Source of the DNA: Chloroflexota bacterium
GTDB lineage: Bacteria; Chloroflexota; UBA6077; FW602-bin22; JAMCYS01
NCBI GenBank assembly: GCA_023473795.1
Contig: JAMCYS010000097.1
Span: 1 to 60,931, forward strand
Reading direction: 5' to 3'
DNA: 60,931 nucleotides
The position numbers were made by a program, and so were the translations under genes. Within the stretch, counting starts at the first letter, position 1, and every line of letters starts with the position of its first letter. The notes under the pieces were generated by a model, which saw only the letters and a program-made list of their open reading frames with translations, was not told the DNA's origin and made no database searches. Positions 51,296 through 59,170 of this stretch are shown here, piece by piece.

Positions 51296-51770
51296 CTACC
51301 CTAAACGAGCGGGATACGCCGGACTCGCCAGCACTGGCATATCGTGGCCAGGTAGAACGTAGTCCGCCAGGCACTCCATCCTGGCGAAGGAAGAGAAGTA
51401 AGCCTCGAAGTCTACGTGCAGAGAACTGGGAATGTGTGCCAGACTGGGCGGTTCGCCCTGCCAGTTGACGTAGAGCGGGACGTTGTCGCTCGCAATCTGG
51501 TACGTACCATCCTCAGGCTCTACTCTGCCCCCCTGAATGCCAGGCATGTGGCCGGGCAGCAGCGCCACCGACACCCCTTTCGCCACTGAACGGTCGCCAT
51601 CCATCACGTCGACTGTGACACCGGCCGGCAGGAACGCGTGAGTGCCGTGGGCGAATCCGCCGTACTGGCGATAGTGGATCGGCAGCGGTGCTACGGCGAA
51701 GCACAGTTCGGCCCGCTGGACGATGAACCGAGCTCTTGGGAATGGCGCCACATTCATGCGTGGTCGACAC
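51296..51770 (-). pseudogene. Metallo-beta-lactamase-fold hydrolase (AHL-lactonase-like), 5' part deleted
   Basis: The frame reads ARFIVQRAELCFAVAPLPIH, FLPAGVTVDVMDGDRSVAKG, VSVALLPGHMPGIQGGRVEP, SSFARMECLADYVLPGHDMP, i.e. the C-terminal half of the lactonase group (last metal His residues in LPGH). The HxHxDH half is missing. It is joined directly to the broken cupin gene upstream at ~51770 in a different frame, so a deletion fused the two. Non-functional. Confidence 0.7.
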
Positions 51771-52219
51771 GTTCTTGCGGAAGTCCGTGCCCCACGCTTT
51801 CCTCCTCTGGTCGTAGACCCCATTGGCGCCAGGAGGAGGTATCTGGGGCCAGATGGTCAACAGCTCGAAGTCCTCATCGTAGGGATTGTTCAGCCTGTGA
51901 AAAGTCCCACCCGGTATGTAGATGGCGGTTCCTGGATCGATCTCGTAGGTCGTCCCGCCCTCTCCCGTCTCTGGGTCTCCTCCGAGCGTGAGCAGCGCCC
52001 GCCCGCGGAGGGCGTAGTAGCCCTCGTTGCAGCCGGCAGGGTGACTGCCTCCTCTGAGCGGCCTTCCAGCCTTCACCGTACCGTGATTCATCGTCAGGTC
52101 GCTGGAGTGAACCCTTCCACGGCAAAGACACTGCGCGAAACGTAGACCGGATCGCCCTGAGGCAAGGCGAAGGGCTCCATCTCGTCAACTCTTACGACCA
52201 AGTCATCTATTCCTGACAT
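51771..52219 (-). pseudogene. Cupin-domain protein, frameshifted and 3'-truncated
   Basis: ATG 52219 starts MSGIDDLVVRVDEMEPFALP, then VYVSRSVFAVEG. Near 52105 the frame changes (+1/-1) and continues SSDLTMNHGTVKAGR, GGSHPAGCNEGYYALRGRAL, DPGTAIYIPGGTFHRLNNPY, FELLTIWPQ, KAWGTDFRKN. The intact relative at 54463-54924 reads the same blocks in one frame. Cupin metal motif GGSHP...G-x5-E and PGGTFH are kept. The last residues are replaced by the metallo-hydrolase junction. Frameshift plus fusion indicate a dead gene. Confidence 0.75.
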
Positions 52220-52487
52220 ACTCACCCTTAGCGTGCTCGCCCACGCCGGTGCCACCGCACCGATGCGGACCCAGGTTCCTGCCCCGCCCGCCGATCATTC
52301 GCACCCGCTCGGGGCAGGCTTCTGGATAGTCGATCCTCGACAGCAGTGCAACTCACCAACCAGCAAAGCAGTCGACGCTCATTCCATCACGCCCGGACAA
52401 GGATAGGGTCCGCCCGTGGTCGACCAGCGGTGTCCGCGCAAGGCCCTCGCGGGCCCGCTCCGAGCTGGCGCGACCTCAATCGCAGCG

Positions 52488-53009
52488 TTAGGGATACACC
52501 TCCTCTGGCTCGCGCGGTGGCGGCCCCACCGCGGGGCCGATGAACTCGAGGGTGACGTGGAGCGGGTCCTCGGTGCCAAGGTAGGCAAAGCCACCACCCC
52601 TGGGTCGCCCCCGGCGATGCAACCCCGCTTGGATCACCGTCAGACCGTTGGCGGAGGCCTCGTCGATTGCCTTGCCTAGGTCCGGCACGCGCGTAGCCAG
52701 GTGCTGAATGCCTTCGCCGTGCTGGGCCAGAAAATCGCTGTAGATGGAGTTTCCTTGCAGCGGCTGAATCAGCTCGAACTGGACGTTGCCCAGGTCGGCC
52801 AAGGCCGTCAGGAACGTGAAGCGCCCGGGCCCACCGCGACAGCTGGCCTGCTCGTATTCCTCGCTGCTGACGGTGCACAGTCGCCAGGGCCCGATGCCCG
52901 CCGTTTCCCAGTAGGCGCGCATCGCCGCCCGCGCGTCGCGCACGATAGCGCAGATCCGGTTTGTCTCGGCAAACCTGGCCTTCGGTATCGCTTGCTGGTG
53001 TTCGGCCAT
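52488..53009 (-). CDS. VOC (glyoxalase/dioxygenase fold) protein
   Basis: 173 residues; ATG 53009 follows AGGAGAGAG. Two beta-alpha-beta-beta-beta modules: NRICAIVRDARAAMRAYWET, FELIQPLQGNSIYSDFLAQH, GEGIQHLATRVPDLGKAIDE, LEFIGPAVGP. The HGEGIQHLA motif contains a usual metal His; Glu in LEFIG is a second ligand; the methylmalonyl-CoA epimerase-like subgroup has the same layout. Substrate unknown, fits a catabolic cluster. Confidence 0.8.
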   Translation of the reverse strand: MAEHQQAIPKARFAETNRICAIVRDARAAMRAYWETAGIGPWRLCTVSSEEYEQASCRGGPGRFTFLTALADLGNVQFELIQPLQGNSIYSDFLAQHGEGIQHLATRVPDLGKAIDEASANGLTVIQAGLHRRGRPRGGGFAYLGTEDPLHVTLEFIGPAVGPPPREPEEVYP

Positions 53010-53033
53010 CTCTCTCCTCTCAGTCGCCGCTTC

Positions 53034-54032
53034 CTAGATGGCGGCTCGCGCCCGTGCCGACGCCAGCTCGTACACGTCCGGGTTCACCGCGTCTGAGCAG
53101 CGCTCCCCGCGCAAGACCTGCAAAGTGTTCTCCGCTGCCCCGATTGCCCCTCTGACCGAGGCCTCGTGGGTCATGCCACCGACATGTGGGGTCGGCAGCA
53201 CCTTGTCTAGAGCCAACAGACCCCCTGGCGCCGGTGGCTCCCTCTGCCAGCAGTCCAGAGCCGCTCCCGCGAGTCGGTCCTCCTTAAGCGCGAGATAGAG
53301 CGCGTTCTCGTCCACGAGGGAGCCTCGCGCTGTGTTGACCAGGAAGGCGGTCGGCTTCATGAGCCGGATCTCATTCTCGCCGATCAGAGGTGGCGTCCCA
53401 GGAGACGCGGGAGCGTGGAGAGACACGAAATCCGACCGGATCAACAGGTCATTGAATTGGAGGTAGCGGATGCTGTGCTGATCAGCGAACAGGCGATCCC
53501 GCAGCACGTCATAGGCAACGACTTCTATCTCCATCGCCTTGGCTCTGGTGGCCAAGGCCTTGCCGATGCGCCCGAGGCCCACGATCCCGAGCGTCTTGCC
53601 GGCCAGCTCGATCCCCGGGAGGCGGTCCCACAGGCCGGCCTTGGCGATCGGCATCTGCCGCTGCAGCTGACGCGCCAAGGCTATCATCAGCCCCAGGGCC
53701 AGCTCTGCAACAGTAACGTGGTTGGCGCCGGGAGTCGTCGTTACCACCACGCCAGCACGGGTTGCGGCCGCCACATCAACCGCATCGTAGCCAACGCCCT
53801 GCCGGGAGATCACCTTCAGCCTGGGTGCCGCGGCAATCACCGCCGCGTCGAGGCAGTCACCGCCGGCAATGATCGCGTCCACGTCGGCGACGAGCTTGAT
53901 CATTTCCGACTGACTGAGTGGACGCTGGGCGTGACTGTCAATCACCTCGCAGCCGGACTCTTGCAGCAGCTCGAGGTGCCGGCCTGGGTAGCGGAAGAAG
54001 CTCAGAGATGTGATCAGGACCTTGTGTGGCAT
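53034..54032 (-). CDS. D-2-hydroxyacid dehydrogenase (phosphoglycerate-dehydrogenase-like)
   Basis: 332 residues. NAD domain GKTLGIVGLGRIGKALATRA, VVAYDVLRDRLFADQHSIRY; catalytic Arg in NTARGSLVDENALYLAL, Glu in DCWQREPPAPGG, His in LPTPHVGGMTHEASVRG. N-terminal substrate domain SRQGVGYDAVDVAAATRAGV. The family reduces or oxidises 2-hydroxy acids. Start ATG 54032 without an obvious ribosome site (GGAG at ~54041-54046). Intact in a row of broken genes. Confidence 0.9.
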   Translation of the reverse strand: MPHKVLITSLSFFRYPGRHLELLQESGCEVIDSHAQRPLSQSEMIKLVADVDAIIAGGDCLDAAVIAAAPRLKVISRQGVGYDAVDVAAATRAGVVVTTTPGANHVTVAELALGLMIALARQLQRQMPIAKAGLWDRLPGIELAGKTLGIVGLGRIGKALATRAKAMEIEVVAYDVLRDRLFADQHSIRYLQFNDLLIRSDFVSLHAPASPGTPPLIGENEIRLMKPTAFLVNTARGSLVDENALYLALKEDRLAGAALDCWQREPPAPGGLLALDKVLPTPHVGGMTHEASVRGAIGAAENTLQVLRGERCSDAVNPDVYELASARARAAI

Positions 54033-54342
54033 TGGTGTGCTCCTCCAGACACCGAGATAGAACTAGGTCGTCGCCTGCTCGCCACCACGGCGAGGCGCTG
54101 GCAGCGCCAGCTGTCGTCCCCGGGATCAGCATCGGCCAGCATTCTTACGAGATCTGGCCCCAGAAACATCCGACAGGCGGTGCCCCCGTCCACCACGATG
54201 ACGGAGCCAGTAACGTAGTCCGTCTGGTTCGAGCAAAGAAACGCCACCTCGCCGGCCACGTCCCCGGTTGCCCGATGCGGCCGATGGGGATGCCCTCGTG
54301 GAAGCTGGCCTCCAGGACCGGCCCAGGGGCTACAGATCGCAC
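54014..54342 (-). pseudogene. Short-chain dehydrogenase, C-terminal remnant with frameshift
   Basis: One frame gives SVAPGPVLEASFHEGIPIGR, IGQPG, another then DVAGEVAFLCSNQTDYVTGS, VIVVDGGT, together the classic SDR C-terminus (…R-x-G-x-P-x-DVAxxVxFL-S…YVTGxxxxVDGG). A single frameshift at ~54265 separates them. The Rossmann and catalytic parts are missing. It overlaps the 5' end of the hydroxyacid dehydrogenase gene. Confidence 0.75.
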
Positions 54343-54462
54343 TCCCCACGGGCCTTGTACTGGCCGAGAGCTGCGCGAAGCAGCGCGGGATCGAAATCTA
54401 GGCGGTAAGCAATGGCTCTCAAGTGCAAAGTCGCCCTGGCTCTCTGACCTTGATAGCCGGCT

Positions 54463-54924
54463 CTACGCGGGCGATGCCTTCTTGCGGAAGGACGTGCCCC
54501 AGGCGGCAATCCGTTCGTCGTAGATGCTGTTATCGCCTGGTTTGGGGTGATGCGGCCAGATAGTCAGAATCACCAAGTCCTCGTCATAGGGGTTGTCGAG
54601 CGCGTGGAACGTGCCGCCGGGGATGAAGATGGCCGTATCGGGCCCAATCTCGTGGACCTTTGCTCCATCGCCGGTCTCGTAGTCACCCCCCAGAGCCAAC
54701 CGCGCTTTGCCTCGCAGTACGTAGTAGCACTCGTCCGAGCCAACCGGATGGCTCCCACCGTGAAGTCGCTGGCCGACTTTCAGAACACCCCGGTTCACGT
54801 TTAGGTCCTGGGAGCCCACGATATTGCGGTCGATGATGCTCTGGGACTCATAGACGCCTTCAGTCTTGGGGGTCGTGAAGGTCTCCAGCTCCTCGACACG
54901 CACGATCAGGTCCTTGGTTGTCAT
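54463..54924 (-). CDS. Cupin-domain protein (intact)
   Basis: 153 residues from ATG 54924 behind AAGGAG. Body: NVNRGVLKVGQRLHGGSHPV, GSDECYYVLRGKARLALGGD, EIGPDTAIFIPGGTFHALDN, DLVILTIWPHHPKPGDNSIY, AAWGTSFRKKASPA. Cupin motif 1 ends GGSHP-x5-E with His and Glu ligands, and motif 2 gives PGGTFH; a single-domain metal cupin of isomerase, dioxygenase or sugar type. Its closest relative here is the dead copy at 51771-52219. Confidence 0.85.
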   Translation of the reverse strand: MTTKDLIVRVEELETFTTPKTEGVYESQSIIDRNIVGSQDLNVNRGVLKVGQRLHGGSHPVGSDECYYVLRGKARLALGGDYETGDGAKVHEIGPDTAIFIPGGTFHALDNPYDEDLVILTIWPHHPKPGDNSIYDERIAAWGTSFRKKASPA

Positions 54925-54934
54925 CTTCTGCTCC

Positions 54935-55195
54935 TTAGAGAGTTCTGAACAGAGTTCTGACCGCACTACCTTCGTGCCGGCCGTTGTCGGCGAGGCAATG
55001 GACACAGCGCCGGTCAAGTGCCTCCACCTCTCGAACTGTCTGTTCGACTCCGGCCAGGTCTGTGTCGCTGACGAGTAGGTCAGCCCCGGCCCACGCCAGC
55101 GCGAGAGCGATGGCGTGGCCGTTTCCGCCCTTGGCTCCGGCTCCTGTTACCAAAGCGACCTTGCCTGAGAGTCCTGGGACGGCCCCAGCTGCCAT
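54935..55195 (-). pseudogene. Short-chain dehydrogenase, N-terminal remnant
   Basis: ATG 55195 behind GGAGG. VPGLSGKVALVTGAGAKGGN, GHAIALALAWAGADLLVSDT, DLAGVEQTVREVEALDRRC: first beta-alpha-beta and glycine motif TGxxxKGGNG of an SDR, then truncation into unrelated residues at HCLAD, stop 54935. Together with 54014-54342 it may be the two ends of one original gene with the cupin gene between them. Confidence 0.75.
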
Positions 55196-55354
55196 AGTCA
55201 CACCTCCATTACCTGGGTCGAAGGTGGTGTTCCCTGTCGTCCTGCTAGTCAGTCGCATAGCTCCCGGATCGGAGCAGACATCACCCGTCCGGATCCGAGT
55301 TGGCAGACCGCCGATTGCCGAGAGCTATGCGGCGTAGCGGGCTTGATTGGCCCG

Positions 55355-57049
55355 CTACCCTTCCAACCAAACCTCGCCGGCGAACATTGAGTTCTCCTTG
55401 CTGAAGTTCAGGCCCTTCACGCGGCTGGCGTACACCCAGAAGCTGGGAGACTCGCACACGGGGTTGCAGAAGCACTCGTCCAGCATCATCTCCTGGATGC
55501 TTCGGCATAGCGCCAGCCGCTTGCTCTGCTCAATGGTCGTCTGCAGATCACGCCGCAGCTGGTCGTACTCGACCGACTCGAAGTGGCTCATACCGCCTTC
55601 TTTCTCGGTGAGCCACGGCTTGGCGCCGGTGACGAGGGTAAGTGGATCGCGGTTTGTGCGGGCATAACCGTGGATCATGAGGCGGATATCGCCCTTGCCC
55701 ATCAGGTTCTGAAACACGGTCGTGTCGACATCGTTTATCGTCGCGTTGACGCCGATCTTCTTGAGGTCCGCCTGTAGGATCTGAGCAAGTTCGCTGTTGC
55801 CGGGGCCCCTCATGGTAGAGGTGATGATGTCCGTGTTGACGCCATTGCCCAGCCCGGCCTCCTTCAGCAGCGCCTTGGCCTTGTCCAGATCGTAACCGAT
55901 CTTGCCTTCCAGGTCCTTGAAATACGCCCAGGAGCTCGTGGGCCACATCAGGCAGGTTGGTTGCACGAGCCCTTGCAGGGCTGTCTTGCAGAACCGGTCT
56001 CGGTCGATGGACCAGGCCACAGCCTGTCTGACCTTCTTGATGTTGAACGGTTCCGCCCTGACGCTGATCGCCACGTCGAACATGCCGTAACCGGGGATCT
56101 TGGCCAGGAGGTACTTCCCGCCTGAGTTGCCCAGGCGCCCCACGTCAAGCAGAGTGAGTCCAAAGACACAATCGATTGTCCCCGACTCCAGGTTGAGGGA
56201 CAGGGCAGATAGATCGGTTATCGGTCGATGGATGAACTTGTCGAGGTACGGTTTGTCCTTATCCCAGTAGTCCTTATTGGCGACGAGCTCCACCCTGTCG
56301 TTAGGCACGTATTTGTCGAGCTTGAATGGCCCAGTGCCGGACGCCTGGTTGCTGAACTTCTTCACGCTGTCCTTGTCGATGATGTAGAGCGTGTCAAGGA
56401 TGTCGAAGACGACGGCGGTAGGGCTATCGAACCTGAGTTCCGCGACGTACTTCTGCGGTGTCTCCACCTTCTTGACGTTGCTCAGCAGCGGACGCAGAAA
56501 GACGGATGTGTCGGTGGCCGCGAACTCGGCGGAGAACTTCACGTCTTCCGACGTAACCTCCCGCCCGGAATGGAACTTGACGCCCTCCCGCAGCTTGACG
56601 GTGATGGATTTCCCGTCGGCCGCCCGCTCCCACTTCTCCGCTAGCTCGGGTTGTGGCGCTAGACGGTCGTCGTAGTGGGTCAGGGTGTTGTAGAGAGGCG
56701 CCTGAACCACGACGTTGCCGGGCGACAGATAGAAGGGGTTGAAGTCGTTGATTGGAGAGGGCGTGCCGACGGTCAGCGTGCCGCCGCGCCTCGGTGTGGT
56801 AGGCTTGGTCGCGGCAGCTGGAGAGGCCTGAGCCGGGGGTTGCACCGCGGCAGCCGCGGAGGTTGCTTGCTGGGTCGGCGCAGGATTGCCAGTCGAGCAG
56901 GCGCTCAAGAACCACGTGCCGCCAAGGGCGGCGGTAGCAGCAAGAAAGTGCTTGCGCGTGATCTGCTTCCGTAGAGCCAATGTCAGTGATCGCGCGGCGT
57001 TCTCCTGAGTCCTTGCCACATCCTGTGGAAGTAGGTGCCGCCTGTTCAT
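55355..57049 (-). CDS. Oligopeptide-type ABC importer binding protein (SBP_bac_5)
   Basis: 564 residues. Tat-like or Sec signal with lipobox: ITRKHFLAATAALGGTWFLS, AC. Then an Ala/Pro-rich linker, and the family-5 fold: RRGGTLTVGTPSPINDFNPF, REGVKFHSGREVTSEDVKFS, QASGTGPFKLDKYVPNDRVE, RQAVAWSIDRDRFCKTALQG, YDLDKAKALLKEAGLGNG. Binds peptides, nickel, sugars or other solutes outside the cell. No permease or ATPase gene follows in the window; the nearest neighbour is a metallo-hydrolase, so cognate genes may lie elsewhere. Confidence 0.9.
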   Translation of the reverse strand: MNRRHLLPQDVARTQENAARSLTLALRKQITRKHFLAATAALGGTWFLSACSTGNPAPTQQATSAAAAVQPPAQASPAAATKPTTPRRGGTLTVGTPSPINDFNPFYLSPGNVVVQAPLYNTLTHYDDRLAPQPELAEKWERAADGKSITVKLREGVKFHSGREVTSEDVKFSAEFAATDTSVFLRPLLSNVKKVETPQKYVAELRFDSPTAVVFDILDTLYIIDKDSVKKFSNQASGTGPFKLDKYVPNDRVELVANKDYWDKDKPYLDKFIHRPITDLSALSLNLESGTIDCVFGLTLLDVGRLGNSGGKYLLAKIPGYGMFDVAISVRAEPFNIKKVRQAVAWSIDRDRFCKTALQGLVQPTCLMWPTSSWAYFKDLEGKIGYDLDKAKALLKEAGLGNGVNTDIITSTMRGPGNSELAQILQADLKKIGVNATINDVDTTVFQNLMGKGDIRLMIHGYARTNRDPLTLVTGAKPWLTEKEGGMSHFESVEYDQLRRDLQTTIEQSKRLALCRSIQEMMLDECFCNPVCESPSFWVYASRVKGLNFSKENSMFAGEVWLEG

Positions 57050-57269
57050 CGCATCCTCCTTTGCGCGTTGCGTATCAAGGCGAATGACGAGACTCGCTTC
57101 GACTCTGGATCCTTTCGTTTGCTTAGGCAGACGTTAATCCGCTGCCTTCCCCAGCCGAGTCGTCCACGGCCGTTCCGGCACCTGGCAGGCGCATGGTTGC
57201 ACCGAGGCGATCAATGCGTCGGAAATGCCACGGCGTCGGGCTTGCCAGGCCTGCTAAACCCCCTCCTCT

Positions 57270-58271
57270 CTATGGGATCCCTTTGCCCTGGCTTGGCGGT
57301 ACCGCACCCGTGCGGCATCTTGCCGCGAGATGAGCGTCAATTGTGGCGAGGGTCTGCAGGGGCAGGCCCAGGTCGCGATCCAGAATCAGGGGGAGGTCGT
57401 ATCTCAGCAGCCCGTAGGTCGCCCGCGCGAACTCGACCAGGTTCTGCTTGGGCGCCTCGGCGTCGAGCGCGGCGCAAACGGCGCGGTCGATCAGCTCAGC
57501 TACTCGCACGCTCTCCCGCAACGTCTCTCTGGCCGTCGGGCCTCGGCGTACCGGCAAGTTGTAGATGCCGCCCGTCTGGAAGCCGTGTCCCATGCAGAGG
57601 ACCGCCACCGGCAGATCACAGAGACGAGTCCCAGAGCCGAGGTACTCGCTGGCGTGGAAGTAGAACGGCAAGAGGCCAGGGTGCGAGCCGCGGCCCTGTA
57701 CCGAGTCACCGGAGAACAGCATCTCCTCTCGAGGCCAGTAGAGGGAGAGGGAGCCTGCCGTGTGCCCAGGGGTGTGCAGCACCTGCAACACTATTCCCTG
57801 CCCCAGATCGATACTATCGCCGCCCGCGAGCCAGTGGTCCACCAGCGTGCCCTCGGCGACGTTGGCTTCCAGCAGAGCTCGTCGCGCTGCCAGGAGATCT
57901 TCTCGCCCCAGAGTCCGCATGTAATAACTGACGTCGAAACGGCTATCCATGAAGGCGTCTGGTCCTATGCTGAGGAGTTCATCGGCGTGATGAAGCAGTA
58001 CCTGCACTCCGCTAGCTCGCTTCAGGGCCGCATTGCCGCCGGCGTGGTCGAAGTGCGGGTGCGTATTGATTATGAAGTCGATGTCGGAGAGGGCCATGTC
58101 TAGGGCGGCGAGCGCAGGCTCGAGGTAGTCCGGCACCGACTGGGCCACGCCGCTGTCGACTAGTGCCACCTGATCACCGAGCAGGAGGTAGATCTCCGTT
58201 TCCACCCCCGACAGCGGCGTGCCTACCCGATAGACCCTTTCGTGAACCTTCTCTACCGAACCGTCCACCAC
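57270..58271 (-). CDS. Metallo-beta-lactamase-fold hydrolase
   Basis: 333 residues from GTG 58271, seven bases after GGGAGG; the frame to 58346 crosses an upstream remnant. Metal motif NTHPHFDHAGG (HxHxDH), later HTPGHTAGSLSLYW, MLFSGDSVQGRG and CMGHGFQTGG supply the remaining His/Asp ligands. The C-terminal helical part (ARETLRESVRVAELIDRAVC) and length resemble the teichoic/lactonase or glyoxalase II-like hydrolases that act on small esters or thioesters. Substrate unknown. Confidence 0.85.
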   Translation of the reverse strand: MVDGSVEKVHERVYRVGTPLSGVETEIYLLLGDQVALVDSGVAQSVPDYLEPALAALDMALSDIDFIINTHPHFDHAGGNAALKRASGVQVLLHHADELLSIGPDAFMDSRFDVSYYMRTLGREDLLAARRALLEANVAEGTLVDHWLAGGDSIDLGQGIVLQVLHTPGHTAGSLSLYWPREEMLFSGDSVQGRGSHPGLLPFYFHASEYLGSGTRLCDLPVAVLCMGHGFQTGGIYNLPVRRGPTARETLRESVRVAELIDRAVCAALDAEAPKQNLVEFARATYGLLRYDLPLILDRDLGLPLQTLATIDAHLAARCRTGAVPPSQGKGIP

Positions 58272-58287
58272 GGATGGCCTCCCTCCC

Positions 58288-58500
58288 CTAGACGCCCTGC
58301 GTGCCGGGAATGTTGAACATTCCTTTGGCATCCATACCACCGTCAATCGTGAACACCGATCCTGTCACATACTCAGCCTCGTCCGAGGCCAGGTACACCG
58401 CGCAGTAGGCGATGTTCTGCGGCCTGCCTAGTCTGGTGAGGCTCTGGCGAAGCGTCGCCCGAGCGCACTCCGCCTCGGCCTTCTGGCGCAGCGTGAGGTG
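58288..58500 (-). pseudogene. Short-chain dehydrogenase, second C-terminal remnant
   Basis: RQSLTRLGRPQNIAYCAVYL, ASDEAEYVTGSVFTIDGGMD, AKGMFN: SDR C-terminus, again without the rest. It is fused in the same frame to a phosphodiesterase C-terminus at ~58500. Distinct in sequence from the SDR remnant at 54014-54342, so from a different SDR gene. Confidence 0.7.
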
Positions 58501-58812
58501 TAAGTCGGGGTCGTCTAACGCCACGAACCGAATCGCGCCCTCGGCGTTGCGCGGCATCGGGATGCCGAATAGATAGGCGACGGTCGGGGCCACCTAGGTC
58601 AGGTAGGCCATGCCCTTCAGGTGCAGGCCCTCCTTCACGTTGGGGCCGCCGAGGAAGAAGATCGAGCGGATGCTCAGGCCCTTCACCCGCGAGGTTGGCA
58701 TTTCGCCCCCGTGCTCGCCGTCGGCCCCTGGCCGGACGGCGTACACGATGTCCCCGAGGCCACCGTCGATGCCCACAGCGATGGCTTTCTTCGCTTCCTT
58801 GGCCTCTGACAC
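58501..58812 (-). pseudogene. Alkaline-phosphatase-superfamily phosphodiesterase, C-terminal remnant with in-frame TAG
   Basis: MSEAKEAKKAIAVGIDGGLG, DIVYAVRPGADGEHGGEMPT, RSIFFLGGPNVKEGLHLKGM, AYLT, TAG at 58594-58596, VAPTVAYLFGIPMPRNAEG. The block (D)VAPTxAYLLGIPMPxNxEG is the end of type I phosphodiesterase/nucleotide pyrophosphatase proteins; the TAG stands where a conserved Asp is usual. It reads straight into the SDR remnant. Two relics joined. Confidence 0.7.
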
Positions 58813-59170
58813 TGTCCCCTCCTGCCTCTTGCCGGCCCGACCTGAATACGCCCGGTCCTGCCTATCGGGCAGATCCGACTGGACGTGCTGGCTCCGTCAG
58901 CTGGCGGCCAAAGGCTTGACCACGCGGCTTTCGGCGTGGCGTATCAACCGCCAACAGCACCCGGATTGATGGCAGTGCCTTCGCGAACCGCCTGGATCGC
59001 AGAAAGACTCAGCCCTTAGCATCAGCGGCCCTCTGTCGGTCGCCAACCGCGCGGACGTAGCGAAACGCCAACCTTACGTGGGCGCCGCCGCTCAGAGGCT
59101 CGTGGCGGCGCCTGTGAGAGTGGCGATTCTAGCTCTCGGCTGGGTACGCGCCCGCGGCTCCGGGGAGGCG
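58813..59170. other. Intergenic, no gene seen
   Basis: About 360 bases between the phosphodiesterase remnant and the binding-protein gene. Frames are short and lack ribosome sites. CCCGGTCC...ATCGGGC near 58850 is only a weak hairpin. The promoter of the remnant genes is not evident. Confidence 0.4.

Noticed and set aside
52100-52115. In-frame TGA in the cupin gene considered as a selenocysteine codon
   Set aside because: The paralogue has no Cys there and homology continues only after a frame change, so it is a frameshift; no SECIS-like hairpin follows.
58594-58596. In-frame TAG in the phosphodiesterase remnant considered as pyrrolysine
   Set aside because: The position is a conserved Asp in the family and the gene is a fragment fused to another relic; a nonsense mutation is simpler.
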